A stretch of 64,000 bases of DNA. Source: Liolophura sinensis. Its lineage: Eukaryota; Mollusca; Polyplacophora; Chitonida; Chitonidae. Of this stretch, positions 10,433 to 22,700 are shown in pieces. Numbering within the stretch: position 1 is the first letter of the stretch; each line of letters starts with the position of its first letter. The translations under genes were made by a program, and so were the position numbers. The stretch is from positions 47,977,385 to 48,041,384 of the forward strand of contig NC_088295.1 of assembly GCF_032854445.1 (NCBI RefSeq), written 5' to 3'. Under the pieces are notes generated by a model, which saw nothing but the letters and a program-made list of their open reading frames with translations, was not told where the DNA came from and did not search any database.

Positions 10433-10692
10433 TTGTCCAGGCTTATTGACATTTTAGGCCATATCTCACAATGATGAATTTCATATTACCAATTACATAC
10501 ATTGTATTTGTAATGTGGGCTAGAGTGTACTGAAGGCTGTGTTGAAAGAAATTATTAAAATGAAGCATCATTGGATTGACCAATAAAAATTGTTTGAAAT
10601 ACCTTACCTACTTATGCATAGGTTAGACCATGATTGACAAGGGCTCCTCGAAATTGCATTAAAGAGGCTAAAAGGCAAAACAGTATTACTGG

Positions 10693-10877
10693 TTAAAGGG
10701 ATACAGAATCGATCCTGATCGGCTGGTGTTATAGATAAGCAAATCCATGCTATTCCCAGCCTAAGCTGAATGTTAGGTATGGCAGATTTATCCAGGTGTG
10801 ACCAAAACTGCACAGTTTAACCTAGGCAGCCCTATCTCCACTGCCAGCCAATCAGCATCGATTGTCTATGCCTTTAA
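10693..10877. mobile_element. Palindromic MITE bounded by TTAA
   Basis: Two 34-base imperfect terminal inverted repeats (10693-10726 and 10844-10877) differ at about five positions. They share TTAAAGG at the outside and GGCTGG at the inside. TTAA at both extreme ends would fit a TTAA target duplication as made by piggyBac-type transposases. There is no coding capacity. A related fragment at 7552-7667 confirms that it is a dispersed element. The superfamily is inferred. Confidence 0.6.
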
Positions 10878-13696
10878 GCCATAATGAACTTGTAAAAAGG
10901 GTCTATATTATGATAATATCCAATACGGATCATCATAGTGATAATTTACAAAGTGAGTCAATTTAGTGATAATTTCCAGTGTGGATTATAATAGTGGTAA
11001 TTTACAACAGGTTATTGTGATAATTTACTAAATATGGGTTATAACAACCGACCCTTGTTAGATCATGGTCATTTAGAAGAAGATGACTTACAGTTAAGAT
11101 TGGTCATAATAATTTTTGTGATACTCTCATTATAGTACGCCAATGAAAACAGGGGAGACGGCATATTTTTTAAACTTGTCAGGTGGCGCTGGTGTGCAGC
11201 AGGCCCTTGGGTCATTGTTACAATCGCAGCGCACAGTTTACGATGTAACAGTAACTTTGTCCTGTCTTCAGTCTGACCTCATAATAGTGGGCAAGGAACA
11301 ATTGACATCAGTAAAATGGAATCGAGGCCTGCGGGCAGGTGTTTGAGGCGTCCCCAGGGACAAGTCTATCTAATATCTCTCGTAATTTTATTTATCTTCA
11401 TTTTAGACTTTGTAAACAATAATGACTTTTTTTAAATATACATACACAGTGCAGTATATGCTTCAGTATGGCAGTAGATGATACAGAACTATAGATACAT
11501 GGTACATGTAGATTTCTTTCATCTAACATTGCTTTGATGATGTAAATACAAATACATGTAGCTTATTCTGTTTATTACTACATTCTTATGGGTGTATCTT
11601 GTTTGTATTTTAGAGTATTAGCAATTAAAGATGAACTGCAAATACTTTCGGTCTGAAATTCAAAGCTATCCGAGTATAAAATACATGATGATTGTGTTAC
11701 ATTTTTTATACCTGATTATAGCAATTTGTAGCTGTATTATGTTTTTGATCTAAAATGAACTGAATATATTTGGACTGTTCCCCACTTCGATTTCGGAATG
11801 TGGTGAAGCCACAACGGCCATGGTTCATTTATCTAACTGTCAACCACGCCACGAAAGCACGTTCAATATTTTTGTACACATGATTGAGGTCGGTAGGTTA
11901 ATAAAAACGAGAGATAAGCGATCACCACTTTCCATACAAGGTTACATGGGATAATTGTAAATATTCATATTAAAAATACTTCATGAATTATTTTCACAAA
12001 GAAAACGACTACAAATTGATAACAATATTTGTAAAGATTCAAAGCATTGCAGTTCACCTTTAATGTTATTTGTTTGTGTTTTTTAGAGGTCTTCGGATGT
12101 GACATTTTCTAGATGAGCCCAGAAACCATTCCAAATTTTGTACATGTATGTTGCATAAACAGACTGCTGTTTTTTTGTTTCAAAGTTAAGAATTACGCCT
12201 ATCTAAAAGCGGATTTTGTATGACTTGCTTTGGAATTAAGACTGCTGTTTTAGAACTGCAAGCACGGCAAATAACTTTGTGGCGAAGTTGTCACCCTTGG
12301 AGTTTGTCACAGATTTCCCATGCAGTTTATTGTTTGTGGGGAACTAATAATATGTGTTAACTTGACTATATATTGAAAGTGTGTGCACAATGAAGTCATA
12401 ATCTGTGGAACGTTCTTTATAAAAAGTGTGTGTAAAAAGTTTGACGTTACATGGAGAACACTTGGACCTTATGATGCTTGTCGTGAAGGACTGTACATTT
12501 ATTTGAGATTCAAAGAAAGTTTCCCATAATTTCTCAACTTCGCCAAGAGGCTTTAGGGGAACTTCTGGATAGGAAAGTCAACGAACCGTTAGTAGGAATA
12601 TGTACGTACACATACGATATATAGGCCTATATAGGCCTTCACAACGGCTGAACTGAGAATGGGGTTGTTGTTGTTGTTCAGGTGGTTCTCCAATGCTGTA
12701 TTCTCAGGTTTACAATAATATTTTACGTGTCAAATGAGGTCGTTTTGGAAGTTAAACCTCACAGTCTTTTTTCCTGTTGTCGGGAAACGCCTATATACAA
12801 ATACTTCACAAAGCATGGCCAGTTCATACATATATATACGATACCTACATGATCAAAATGGAACTGGCGGGCAAAACCACACGACATATACATGCTACAT
12901 TAAATCATAAATTTTACGCTTTTCCAATATACATATATAAAATTACTCGTGTTTTAACGTATGTTTCTTCAATTAATTGTAACAAAGAAAGCCACCAAAC
13001 AGAACTGCAGTTTGATTTCATAGTTTAGTTTCACAATGTGACCGATTATTCCGTGTATTGTATACAGTTACGCATGCATATGCGTTGATTTTGTCGAATG
13101 GCTGACCAATGGAAATTAGAATCTTGCTGTACATCGAATTAACTGTGTACATACAATTATTATGTGTGAATATGAACTGTTCAACATTTTCTGTGATGAT
13201 GGGTTGATTTGCAGTGTGCAATAAACATGTACATATCAAAACTTGTTTTAAAATAAATCAAGACAGGTTCATGCAACAAGTTTGCCTTAGCCTTCCTTTC
13301 GTTACATGCAAAATACATGTACATTGGTATATAGGGCCTATACCATTCAGCCACAATAGTGTTAATTTCAACAGAAAGTCTGTTGTCTTAGTGATACTAC
13401 AGTATGTAACACTGTCATATTCAAGATAATCTATTGTTCTATAGAATATATGTGGTATATTTAACAGAAGAATACGCTGAAATATTTCTATCATCACTCA
13501 GACAACAGACTTTCTGTTAAATATGTTGTTTTTGGAGTATCTTTCGTCTAGACGATATATGCTATGTTATCTGCATTTGGTCTTGTATTCTATGCCAGCC
13601 TGGAGAGCCGTTTGCTCTGTATATAGGCCTACCTGTATTTAAGAAACACTAGTACCTGGTGAAAGGGTTAACATTTTGTATTTAGTTTCTCAAAAC

Positions 13697-13800
13697 CGAC
13701 TTCCCACCGGACTGCGGACGGCTGTCGTATAAGTCAAATATTCTTTAGTACGGCGTAAAACACAAACGAGATGATTAAATAAATAGATAAATAAATTAAA
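13697..13800 (+). repeat. SINE-A, 3' fragment
   Basis: Contains CTGTCGTATAAGTCAAATAT, TACGGCGTAAAACACA and an AAATAAATAGATAAAT tail. The head is missing. The minus-strand open frame here is repeat-derived. Confidence 0.75.
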
Positions 13801-14050
13801 TCTTACAGCCGATTTCAAAGAAGTTGTATCCAATGAAGACGTTTCTGTAAGGTCGTCTATATATAGCCTACCCATGACCATTATCAGTATATATGCTCTC
13901 TTCAAACTTGAGTGTTGCACTTTTAAGACTTTAGAAAGTTACCGGGGGATAACAAGTGGTCTTCGACGACTGCTCAAACGGACACACGAGTTTCGATGAC
14001 ATTGTCACCAAGGCCTCTCAAACAGGATTATCCAGAATTTCACAGTATTG

Positions 14051-14195
14051 TATTTATTTCTTTATTTGATTGATGTTTTACGCCGTGCTCAAGACTATTT
14101 GACTTTTAACACGGCGGCCAGCATTATGGTGAGAGTGAACTCACAGCGACCACATTGGTGAAGTGACTCCGGAGTGATTTGCGCCGAGTTGGCAC
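14051..14195 (-). repeat. SINE-A copy with internal deletion
   Basis: Begins on the plus strand with TATTTATTTCTTTATTTGAT and the GTTTTACGCCGTGCTCAAGA signature, runs through GGCGGCCAGCATTATGGTGA, then jumps to the head-proximal ACTCACAGCGACCACATTGG. The central part of the element has been lost. It faces the copy at 14310-14497. Confidence 0.75.
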
Positions 14196-14309
14196 ACCAA
14201 ACAACCTTGACCATGCACTGAATCCCCCTCAATGCATCATATGTTCCAAAACACGTTGTGCGCACTGCACATGTTACGTGAGGTGCACAATTCATTTTCT
14301 TTGAAGCAA

Positions 14310-14497
14310 ACATCCAGCTCCTGCTGGCTTCATCTCTAGCCGTACGCGGGAAGGTCTGCACGCAACCTGCGGATGGTCGTGAGTTTCCATGGGTTCTGCC
14401 CGGTTTCCCCCCACCATAATGCTGGCCGCTGTGATATACTAATAAGTGAAATAGAGTACGGCGTAAAACACCAAGCAAATAAATAAATGAAATAAAT
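14310..14497 (+). repeat. SINE-A, body and tail without tRNA head
   Basis: Runs from CCAGCTCCTGCTGGCTTC through GCCGTACGCGGGAAGGTCTG, CAACCTGCGGATGGTCGTGA, CACCATAATGCTGGCCGC and GTACGGCGTAAAACACCAAG to an AAATAAATAAATG tail. It is one of the best-preserved bodies in the window. The 145-codon minus-strand frame across 14095-14532 is made of these two SINEs. Confidence 0.85.
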
Positions 14498-15430
14498 TGA
14501 AACAAACATAACGTTGTTCTATTCTTAAACACTTTCAGCTATATTGGCTTAAAGGGAATTGTAGATTTCGAAAATGTTAATCACCCGAAAATGTAAAATA
14601 ATTTGCAAGATTTGTAAAATCGCATGAATCTATACAAAATAATATATCCAAAAAATGTAGATTTTTTTTACCAGAAAATGTAAACAAATTACCCGAATAT
14701 GCAAACAGGCAAACCGACTAAAATTTGTGAGAAGTTACCCGAAAATGTAACACCGTCTACGTGGTTCTTTACTAATATGCCTCAAGTTCTCTAGGTTTAG
14801 AATTCATCTTTATCGACATATTTCCTAATGATACATATAAGAGATGTTGTTTTAGAAATCTTGTTAAAAGGGATATCTGCACGTTGTAGTTTAGGACATT
14901 GTCTTAGCACACACAGGTATAATTACCTTTAGACCTTAGTCGATCTTCATGTGTTCATCTATTCGATATCGCTGGTACATGTACATAAATAGTCTAGGTT
15001 GTATCATAGATTGACTTTAGTTTAAATGCATTACGTTGGAATTGTATACCGGATTCACAGGATTGTATACACACTTTATAAGCCTTTATCCCCTTTTATA
15101 GCTTTACATAAGCATGGTGCTTTTAACATATCTGCGGTCTACGTGTGGTAGAAATTATTTTTCCGCCGTTTGTTATTGGAGTAGCTTCCCCTTGACCACC
15201 ATGCAATTATTCCTTTGACGGCAAACCCGATCTACACCTAACCAATACCTGAAAAGTATTATAAGTAAAAATTCAAACATAGTTACAATTAAAATGTTTA
15301 GATCTAGGAAGTTTAAAATGTGTACACTGATTCTTTAGTCCAGAACAATGTACCAACCACCTTTTGAAGTCTTTCCTTTAAAGTCTTAAATCCAATTTAT
15401 GATTTAAGTCTTTAACTGTTTATAAACACG

Positions 15431-15434
<4 letters not shown>

Positions 15435-15502
<68 letters not shown>
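15435..15502. repeat. (AT)n microsatellite
   Basis: An uninterrupted AT dinucleotide tract of about 68 bases. Confidence 0.98.
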
Positions 15503-15505
<3 letters not shown>

Positions 15506-15699
15506 CAAAGCAACGTACAGGTCTACCACATGTCAGTCTAGGTACAGTCAAGCGAAATAACGCATTTCTGGCAGGCAGGCACTTTATTAATGATTTAATA
15601 ATATTGCACCAATGATGCTGAAATTTTTATGAATTGTGTCCAATATCTATGGAATAATGTCTGTGGAGCATCCAACTCGTACGTTCAAAACATCTTGAA

Positions 15700-15765
15700 T
15701 AATTGTATGACATCTGTGAATAACTGTATGACATCTGTGAATAACTGTATGACATCTGTGAATAC
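15700..15765. repeat. 21 bp tandem repeat, three copies
   Basis: The unit TAACTGTATGACATCTGTGA plus A is repeated about three times; the first copy has one substitution (AATTGTATG). Confidence 0.9.
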
Positions 15766-16262
15766 TTTTTAGCGTTCGTCGTCATGATGATGTGGGTTAA
15801 ATATCAAGTCGGTCATACTTAGAACTTTACGTAGAACTTTATAATAACCAGAGGATTATGTTTATGTCGGCGCGTATTTGTCCGTCTATCTGTCTACCAC
15901 TTTATGGAAAGTAATAATTAAACAGGGTTTTGGGTGAAAATTTCTGGACTGGTTAGCTAAGGACGAAGCATCATTCCGTTTTAATCGAACATTGACCATT
16001 ACCAAATGAGACACAATATATTTTTTCTTACATGTGGAAATAGTGACTGGAGTATTGTCCCTTTGATTGAAATAGTCATGGGGTTTTCACATTCTTAAAC
16101 CTTTGCGTTTAACTGGCACGTATGGAGTGCCTTTCATAGATGTGTATCAAAGTAAAATGCTTTTGGGTAGGCCCACCTGTGTGGGATACAAGTGTACAAC
16201 TCGAAATGACAAGCTTGTTGATAACTCATCGCGGGAGGGGTGTCCATGTTACCCTCGCGGCA

Positions 16263-16282
16263 CCCCCCCCCCCCCCCCCCCC
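16263..16282. repeat. C20 homopolymer
   Basis: A run of about 20 cytosines precedes CAAGCTTATATGG. The overlapping open frames on both strands, which read as poly-Pro or poly-Gly, are produced by the run. Confidence 0.9.
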
Positions 16283-17014
16283 AAGCTTATATGGGGATTC
16301 CCCGAACGGGACTTCTTGACACAATGCAGTGCTGTGACCAGAAGTTTCTCTATCTGTGAAATACATATGTTTATATGTACATATCGGTACATATAAAGGT
16401 GTTGTCGTAGTTGCTGGAGGCCTTTCCGTTTGGTGACATGTCTTGCTATTGCTATATATATGTACATGTATATATAGACTACATTTTGTGACAGTAGTTA
16501 CACCAAAGGAATGTTGCATTTGAGGTGATAACCAGATATGGTTGATCCCTCTCTGGATGAGAGCAATTTTAATGCCTTAAGGATACAACCCCTCACGCCG
16601 ACTTCCGTCTAAACTCCTGTACAGACAGTCTACGCAAGTCACCGATCCCACCGAGGCGTACACGGATATAACAAAGAAGATACCAGAAATTTAAAGCGTG
16701 ATATTTAATTTTTCAAAGCCCTTCTCAAAATGTTGTGTGAGTATGAAGCTAAGTATTTGTGAGGCCGTTTGTCTGGAAATGAGCATGTATGTGCTTAACT
16801 ATAAATAACATAAAACTTAAGACAGTTGGTCTATGAGGAATGTAATATTTTTTGTTTATTTATTTATTTATTTGAAAGGTGCTTAAGGGTATACATACTC
16901 AAATTTATCACGTAAGCTTCTATTAGAGTAGGCCTAAACTAAAGTCGCCTGCTACCTGACAAACCTCCTGACTTGAAGCTGGTGACTTATGGTCATGTTT
17001 CTCAACAATGTTGT

Positions 17015-17147
17015 TCATTTATTTATTTATTTATTTGATTGGTGTTTTACACCGTAATCAAGAACGTTTTACTCTTAGGTCGGCGGCCAGCATTGTGGTG
17101 GGAGGAAACCGAACAAAGTTCAGAGGATACCCACGGCCAACCTGAGA
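17015..17147 (-). repeat. SINE-A, 3' half
   Basis: The plus strand shows (ATTT)n, then GATTGGTGTTTTACACCGTA, CGGCGGCCAGCATTGTGGTG, GGAGGAAACCG and a diverged CCCACGGCCAACCTGAG. The tRNA head is missing. Confidence 0.8.
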
Positions 17148-17975
17148 CAACTGTGCTATTGGTTTAGTCTTCAATTATATTAATAACCAGATGGGAGGTG
17201 GGACTGTGAGAGTTCTGTGTAGGTGTCGTGTTTGGTGTCTTTAACATGATGGACACCATTGTGTGGTCTATGATGATGTGACACCAGTACAACTATAACC
17301 TGTCGATCACGAATAAATTGGTTACTCTCAGCGAAACACTCGAGAAAGTCGTGTTAAAAGCGTCCTTTGTAAAACAAGTAAATTAAAACGAGCACGCTAA
17401 ATGAATTGTTCAGATGACGTGTATATCAGGATGCCTTCAGTACTTAGATCAGAGATTTGTTTCATTTTTCCCACATAGCTTTCAAAAATACAGTTCTGAA
17501 TACTCATTCACTAACCTGGAACTCATTAACCGGAAAGATTCCAAAGCTGTATAAGCTACAAGAAAATATTTCCTGTACGTTAATGCTTATTCCATACTAC
17601 CTAGTTATTAATAGTATTAAATATTATTGAATAATAAAGATCATATCGTCACAATTTACACAAACACAGGGTACCTTGCAAACAAACTTGGCTAACCACC
17701 ATTTCCCCTACAAGTTGGGCAAAGTCAACATTGTCTGGGAAAGAATAAACTCTTACATCGTTTGCCAGTGGGTTGAAACGAAGAAGACTACGCCTGGCAA
17801 TTTCTTTATAAGTGGATGCTTCGATTATATTTTTGTTAATCGCGATGTTATGATATTTATTGCTCTTCATTGATGAGTTGATATCAGTTGGAAATTACTT
17901 GTCGCCTACATCTTTCACACTTTGAGGACAGTGCATATATATGCAGACAATATAATTTCCAAGTTAATGATTTGA

Positions 17976-18116
17976 TTTATTTATATTTATTTGATCGGAG
18001 TTTTATGCCGAACGTATACTCAAGAATATTTCAGTTACACGACGACGACCAGCATTATGGAGGAAGGAAACTGGGCAGAGCCCGGGGGGAACCCAAGACC
18101 ATCTGCAGGTTATTGG
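17976..18116 (-). repeat. SINE-A, 3' half
   Basis: The plus strand shows TTTATTTATATTTATTTGAT, GGAGTTTTATGCCGAACG, CGACGACCAGCATTATGGAG, GGCAGAGCCCGGGGGGAACC and CCATCTGCAGGTTATTGG. The open frame over it is repeat-derived. Confidence 0.8.
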
Positions 18117-19249
18117 TAGACGAGATTACGAGATTAGCGAATGTAGCGATTCAGAGCGATTAATATGGAAGTTGAGCAGGGAACATGTCCAACCCATCTC
18201 AAAGATCTGCGCAGATGTGAATAATTACGAGAGGTGGCTGTCTGAAAGACGTCAAGCGGAGCTGTCATTAGTTATTTGGTTATGGCTCGTATCTGTCACA
18301 CGGCTTGGCTGTCAGAAAAACTGTAATAAAGTTCCTCTCCGCCTCATTAAAATGAGAATTTAATAAATGTCACAACACGAGTTGTCTGTCGGCAATTATA
18401 CAAGGGGATGTTCCGCATTGTTGGCTGTAGACAACTCCTTCTGACATTTAACAGGAGACCGTATCCTTGCGGTGTTTTGCACATCACAGTAACGGACGCG
18501 TGCAGTGATGTGCAAGGTTAGTTCGATTAACTGGCATCCTGTTGCAAATTCGTACCTGGCACATTAAAAAGGTGTGAAAATATGAACAAAAGCGAGAAAG
18601 GTGTGTGGTCGCCTGGAGAATCTCAAGTCTGGCCGCCTGGAGAATCTCAAGTCTGGCAAGGTCTGGTGGGTAACATAAAATAACATAAAATCCCGCGAGA
18701 GTTCATACATTGTTGACAGACGAGACTGTATGTTCGTTGTGACACCTCATGCTGTCTGTCTGTTATGTATATATAGTACGCATTACGTGCAAGCACTTGA
18801 TCTCACCATATCTCCCTGTAAATATTATGCTCATTTGCTCAAAACATTAATTTTGCTGAAGGACCTTCCTACCTTACAACCGGACAGGAACCCAGCATGA
18901 GCTGAACTTTAACTCACATTCTGTAAGACGGGTCGGAAGTTGGGGGTCACGTGACCACCCTTTCGCGCCGCCCAAGCGGTCGCCCAATGTTAAAGCATTG
19001 AGGAAAAAGTCACTTATTGCCACTTCGCTAAACGATCAGTAAGGCCTAGTTGTACAAAAATAATGTCACAAAAACTCTGCAGAAATACTCAGACTGTCTG
19101 GAAAGCTGAAAATTATACAAATCCAACGGATACAAGATCGCTGACAGTTATTCAAAATAGGCATTTTCCTGTACAATAACTTTTCTTCACCCACGTCGTT
19201 TGTTACTGAGGAGATCAAGTGGTCTCTATCTTCCGGTCCGTCTTACAGA

Positions 19250-19320
19250 ATCGACCGCATTGGTGATAGGCTCCGGATTCGTTCTGTTGCGCTATAGCCC
19301 GCTAACCAGCCGATCATGGG
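19250..19320 (-). repeat. SINE-A, tRNA-like head only
   Basis: The plus strand reads CGACCGCATTGGTGATAGGC, CTGTTGCGCTATAGCCCGCT and AACCAGCCGATCATGG. This is the complement of the family's tRNA-like head, cut off before the body. Confidence 0.65.
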
Positions 19321-19731
19321 AGACCTCGCACCGGGTTAGGATGCACTGTATACGCTGTACTTGATTGGATGAAAAGTACTGTCCGCTGTCCTTCGCATTG
19401 TACTTTACATAGATTGAAACCCTTTAACATTATCTTGTGCAAACTAAATTAACTTGTGCATTAAACCGCTGTTCTATGTATATCATGTTTATATCAATTT
19501 CACCTGCGAGTTCAAGAAAGTGCGTTTCTCTTCTTTGAACTGTGAGCTCTTTGTACGGAATTGCCTTTGAGCTATTGTCCCATTTCAGATGTTCTAAAAT
19601 TGTCCAATTATTTCTTACATCAAAGAAGCATTGCTGAATGTCAGCTTGAGTTATGTATTTCTCATTATGAGAAATATAGCATTACCTCATTTGAACACAA
19701 CCAGTTTCAGTTAAAATAGTTCACATGTTCA

Positions 19732-19758
19732 ATATATATATATATATATATATATATA
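19732..19758. repeat. (AT)n microsatellite
   Basis: An AT dinucleotide tract of about 27 bases. Confidence 0.95.
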
Positions 19759-22700
19759 GTGTCACTTATTAAACTCCTGTTGACAGGGAATAGAGGACCT
19801 CGTATGTTATCACCAAATCTATTTACATGCACACTGATTTCCTTTGTGTTGAAAACCAATGTTCCATCCCTGTCTGGTTCCACGTGGTCGCTTTGGCTTA
19901 TACACAGAGACGTGTCAGCACAAGACCAATGTTAGTTGAAGTTATGTGCTTTGTGTTAGCATCATCAAGGGCATTAAAATGGTACTTCTTGCAGTCTCGC
20001 TGCCTCGTATCACCCTATTATATGTCAATAATAGAGACCATCAGTTAACACAACTATAACCGGGACATCCAAACCTCCAAACCTAGCAAGCCGCCGTTTT
20101 CAACTCACGAGTTTCCGTTGATATAGGGTGGTCTCGTCTGCTTTTCACAAAATTAAGATCGCCTTCTTATATAACAAACGTTGATTATATTTAATTCTGT
20201 TCTTCATGGTAAAAATGGTAAAATTATGAATCCCTAAACAAGTTGTCAATCCACTGAATACTAAATATTTTACATCACATACCACTGGGTTGTTTCCTCG
20301 CCCATGGCAAATGCTTGCTGTATAAATAGAGAAACAGGCAACACTGACTTCTCAAGCACTGTGAAAGTATACAGCAAAGTAAAGCTTCTAATTGTGTGCA
20401 TTCAAGACTTTCCATGCTCACTTTCATAGGTGTTTGCTTTCTTGTGAAATACCTAAGGGGCTTTAATTTCATGTTGACATAGACTCAGGAAGTATTACAA
20501 AAAGTGCCACATTTAATGCAAGTTGTATCTCGATGTCATCGTAAATTATTTGTTCTGTAAGCGCAGGTGTTGTTTATGAGTTAAGAAAAAACTAAAAAAC
20601 AGAGAATACATTTTCAGGTCAGTAAATTCCCAATGAATCTTCTGTACACAGCCCTATAACTCTTAACTTGGAGGGATGGTGGGTATAATGACATTTATGG
20701 TCATTCTCTTCCTGTGAGATTTGTCTGCCACCAAAGCAATCCCTATTACAGATGGTCGCCATTTTGTGCAAATTTTTGCTTGTCTATCATCATGCATGTT
20801 GTAACTCCAGAATTGATGCCCTTTCATCAAGATGGCCTTCATTTAATTCAGCGGCTCTAAAGTGTTTACTGTGTGGGCTGTTATGCATGGAGGTCCTGTT
20901 GCGCCAGAGGGTTATCGGTTTATCTAATAACCTTACGTTTTCACGGTGCTGTGCTTTTCGCTCATTACGACTCATTATGAGAAGTTACCGCCTTGTCCTT
21001 ATTTCAACAAATACAATGTAAACCCTGTCAATACGTCTTATTGATAATAATACCCGCGACTCATCATACCGTACTCGTACGTATCGTGCAACTAAGGCAT
21101 CCAAGACATCCTTTGTTGTTGGACACACGTACAAAGACTGGGTACGCCAAATCACATTTTAAGAGCACACTTTTCAATTGTGATATATACATATATTATA
21201 CCATAACAGCGTATTTGGGTAGATAAGCCGTTTGTTACAGGAATTCAAATCAACTGTAAGGTGTCCAAGGTATAATTCTACTGCTGGCCAGGTGCATAAA
21301 GACTCCTATATATGAGTCCTATATACCAGTTCCCGATCAAAGGTGGGAAAAGTTTCACCTTATTATAATGAAATGAGAAATTCTCTATAGGCATATACTA
21401 TCCCATCCTATACCGCATGTACACTGGGACACCAAAGCCATTTTATCATAGGTATTAAAATTAAGTTATTAAGCACATTCGACTGTTGGCCATATGTTAA
21501 GCTCGTACAATGAACGATTCCTAGACATGGTTGAAAGTTTATTTTGTTCAGTTGGATGTGCAGCGGGACAGTTAAAGCGTTTGCTACACTGATTAAAATC
21601 AAACTAAGAAAGTTGGACACGTGTGAAGTTCCTTCATAATGATGATTGCTAGTTGAGGATACAAGTTGAGTTTGCCCTTATTCTGTTTAAATGCGACATC
21701 TTCTGTAGCGTTTTGTGAATTTTTTATGGAGCAGGTAACTTCTTTCACCAGAAGGGAATCAGGATCTGTTTGTGCAGACTAAATGAGCTCAACACATTTT
21801 TTTTTCTTCTTTTTTTTTACGTCGACAGTTTATTGTGGGTATATAAAACGATACAGGAAGACTTCTCGCAAGAGAGGTACGAACCGAATAGCTTAAATCG
21901 AACAAAATTATACTTGCTTGATATCCATTATAGCGTATCTGCAAATAATTTTTATATGTAGCATATTGTATTATATTGTTTGTCATATAGTCTTACAAAC
22001 ATCTGGGTAACATAAAATATGTCTAGGCGTTTAAGTGTTGACCTTGTCAAAGCGCAAAATTAAATCCGATTATTTTGAATTTGGATCCCATACATCATTC
22101 ACATGTTTAGCAGAAACCACCCTGCTTTAGAATGCTGTAAAAGAAGAGTAAAAAAAAAACGATGAAAGTTGATAAAGATCTTTGTTTTAATTACAACACT
22201 ACCCAAACAAGATATATGTCTTAGAGTACCATAGCTTTCCGTACATTAGTAAAAACACACAGCCCAAGGTGCAAAAAATTATAGGTAAAAGTCATATTTG
22301 TGCAGATCATGCTGCCAAAGAAAGCAGATCTTTATATTGATATCCACGCATGCGTAATGATTCCAAGGTGGTGTCATCAGCAGTCATGCATCATGCAATA
22401 TTTGGCCGTGCATACATTTCAGCTTTCGTCTTTGAGCTACATGTACATTGTTACGGATTACGCCTTTCGATTGATATTATCTTATTTTTGTTTGTTTGTT
22501 TTTTTTAGAAAGAATTGAGAACTTTGGCTTTCCACGTGCCATAGTTATCAAATACGTTTTTACGTGAAGTCTCAGATCTGAATTCCTCTGTACTTCATGC
22601 GTCACACATCGCTGACTTTTTGTTATTTTGGATGCCATGCGGGAAAGGTACCTTTGTCAGAGATTCAGCTTGAATTGTTCCACCAATTAAACAGTCAGTG

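Larger units (their letters stand above)
8701..13696. other. Gene-poor AT-rich interval
   Basis: Holds the MITE at 10.7 kb and a SINE fragment at 10.4 kb. All open frames are under 90 codons, with no motifs and no consistent splice sites. Part of 8.7-9.6 kb might be an extended 3' UTR of CYB5R4. Confidence 0.6.

Noticed and set aside
14095-14532. 145-codon minus-strand frame
   Set aside because: It runs through two SINE-A copies in opposite orientation and has no protein similarity.
16103-16519. Overlapping frames with poly-Pro and poly-Gly
   Set aside because: Produced by the C20 homopolymer.
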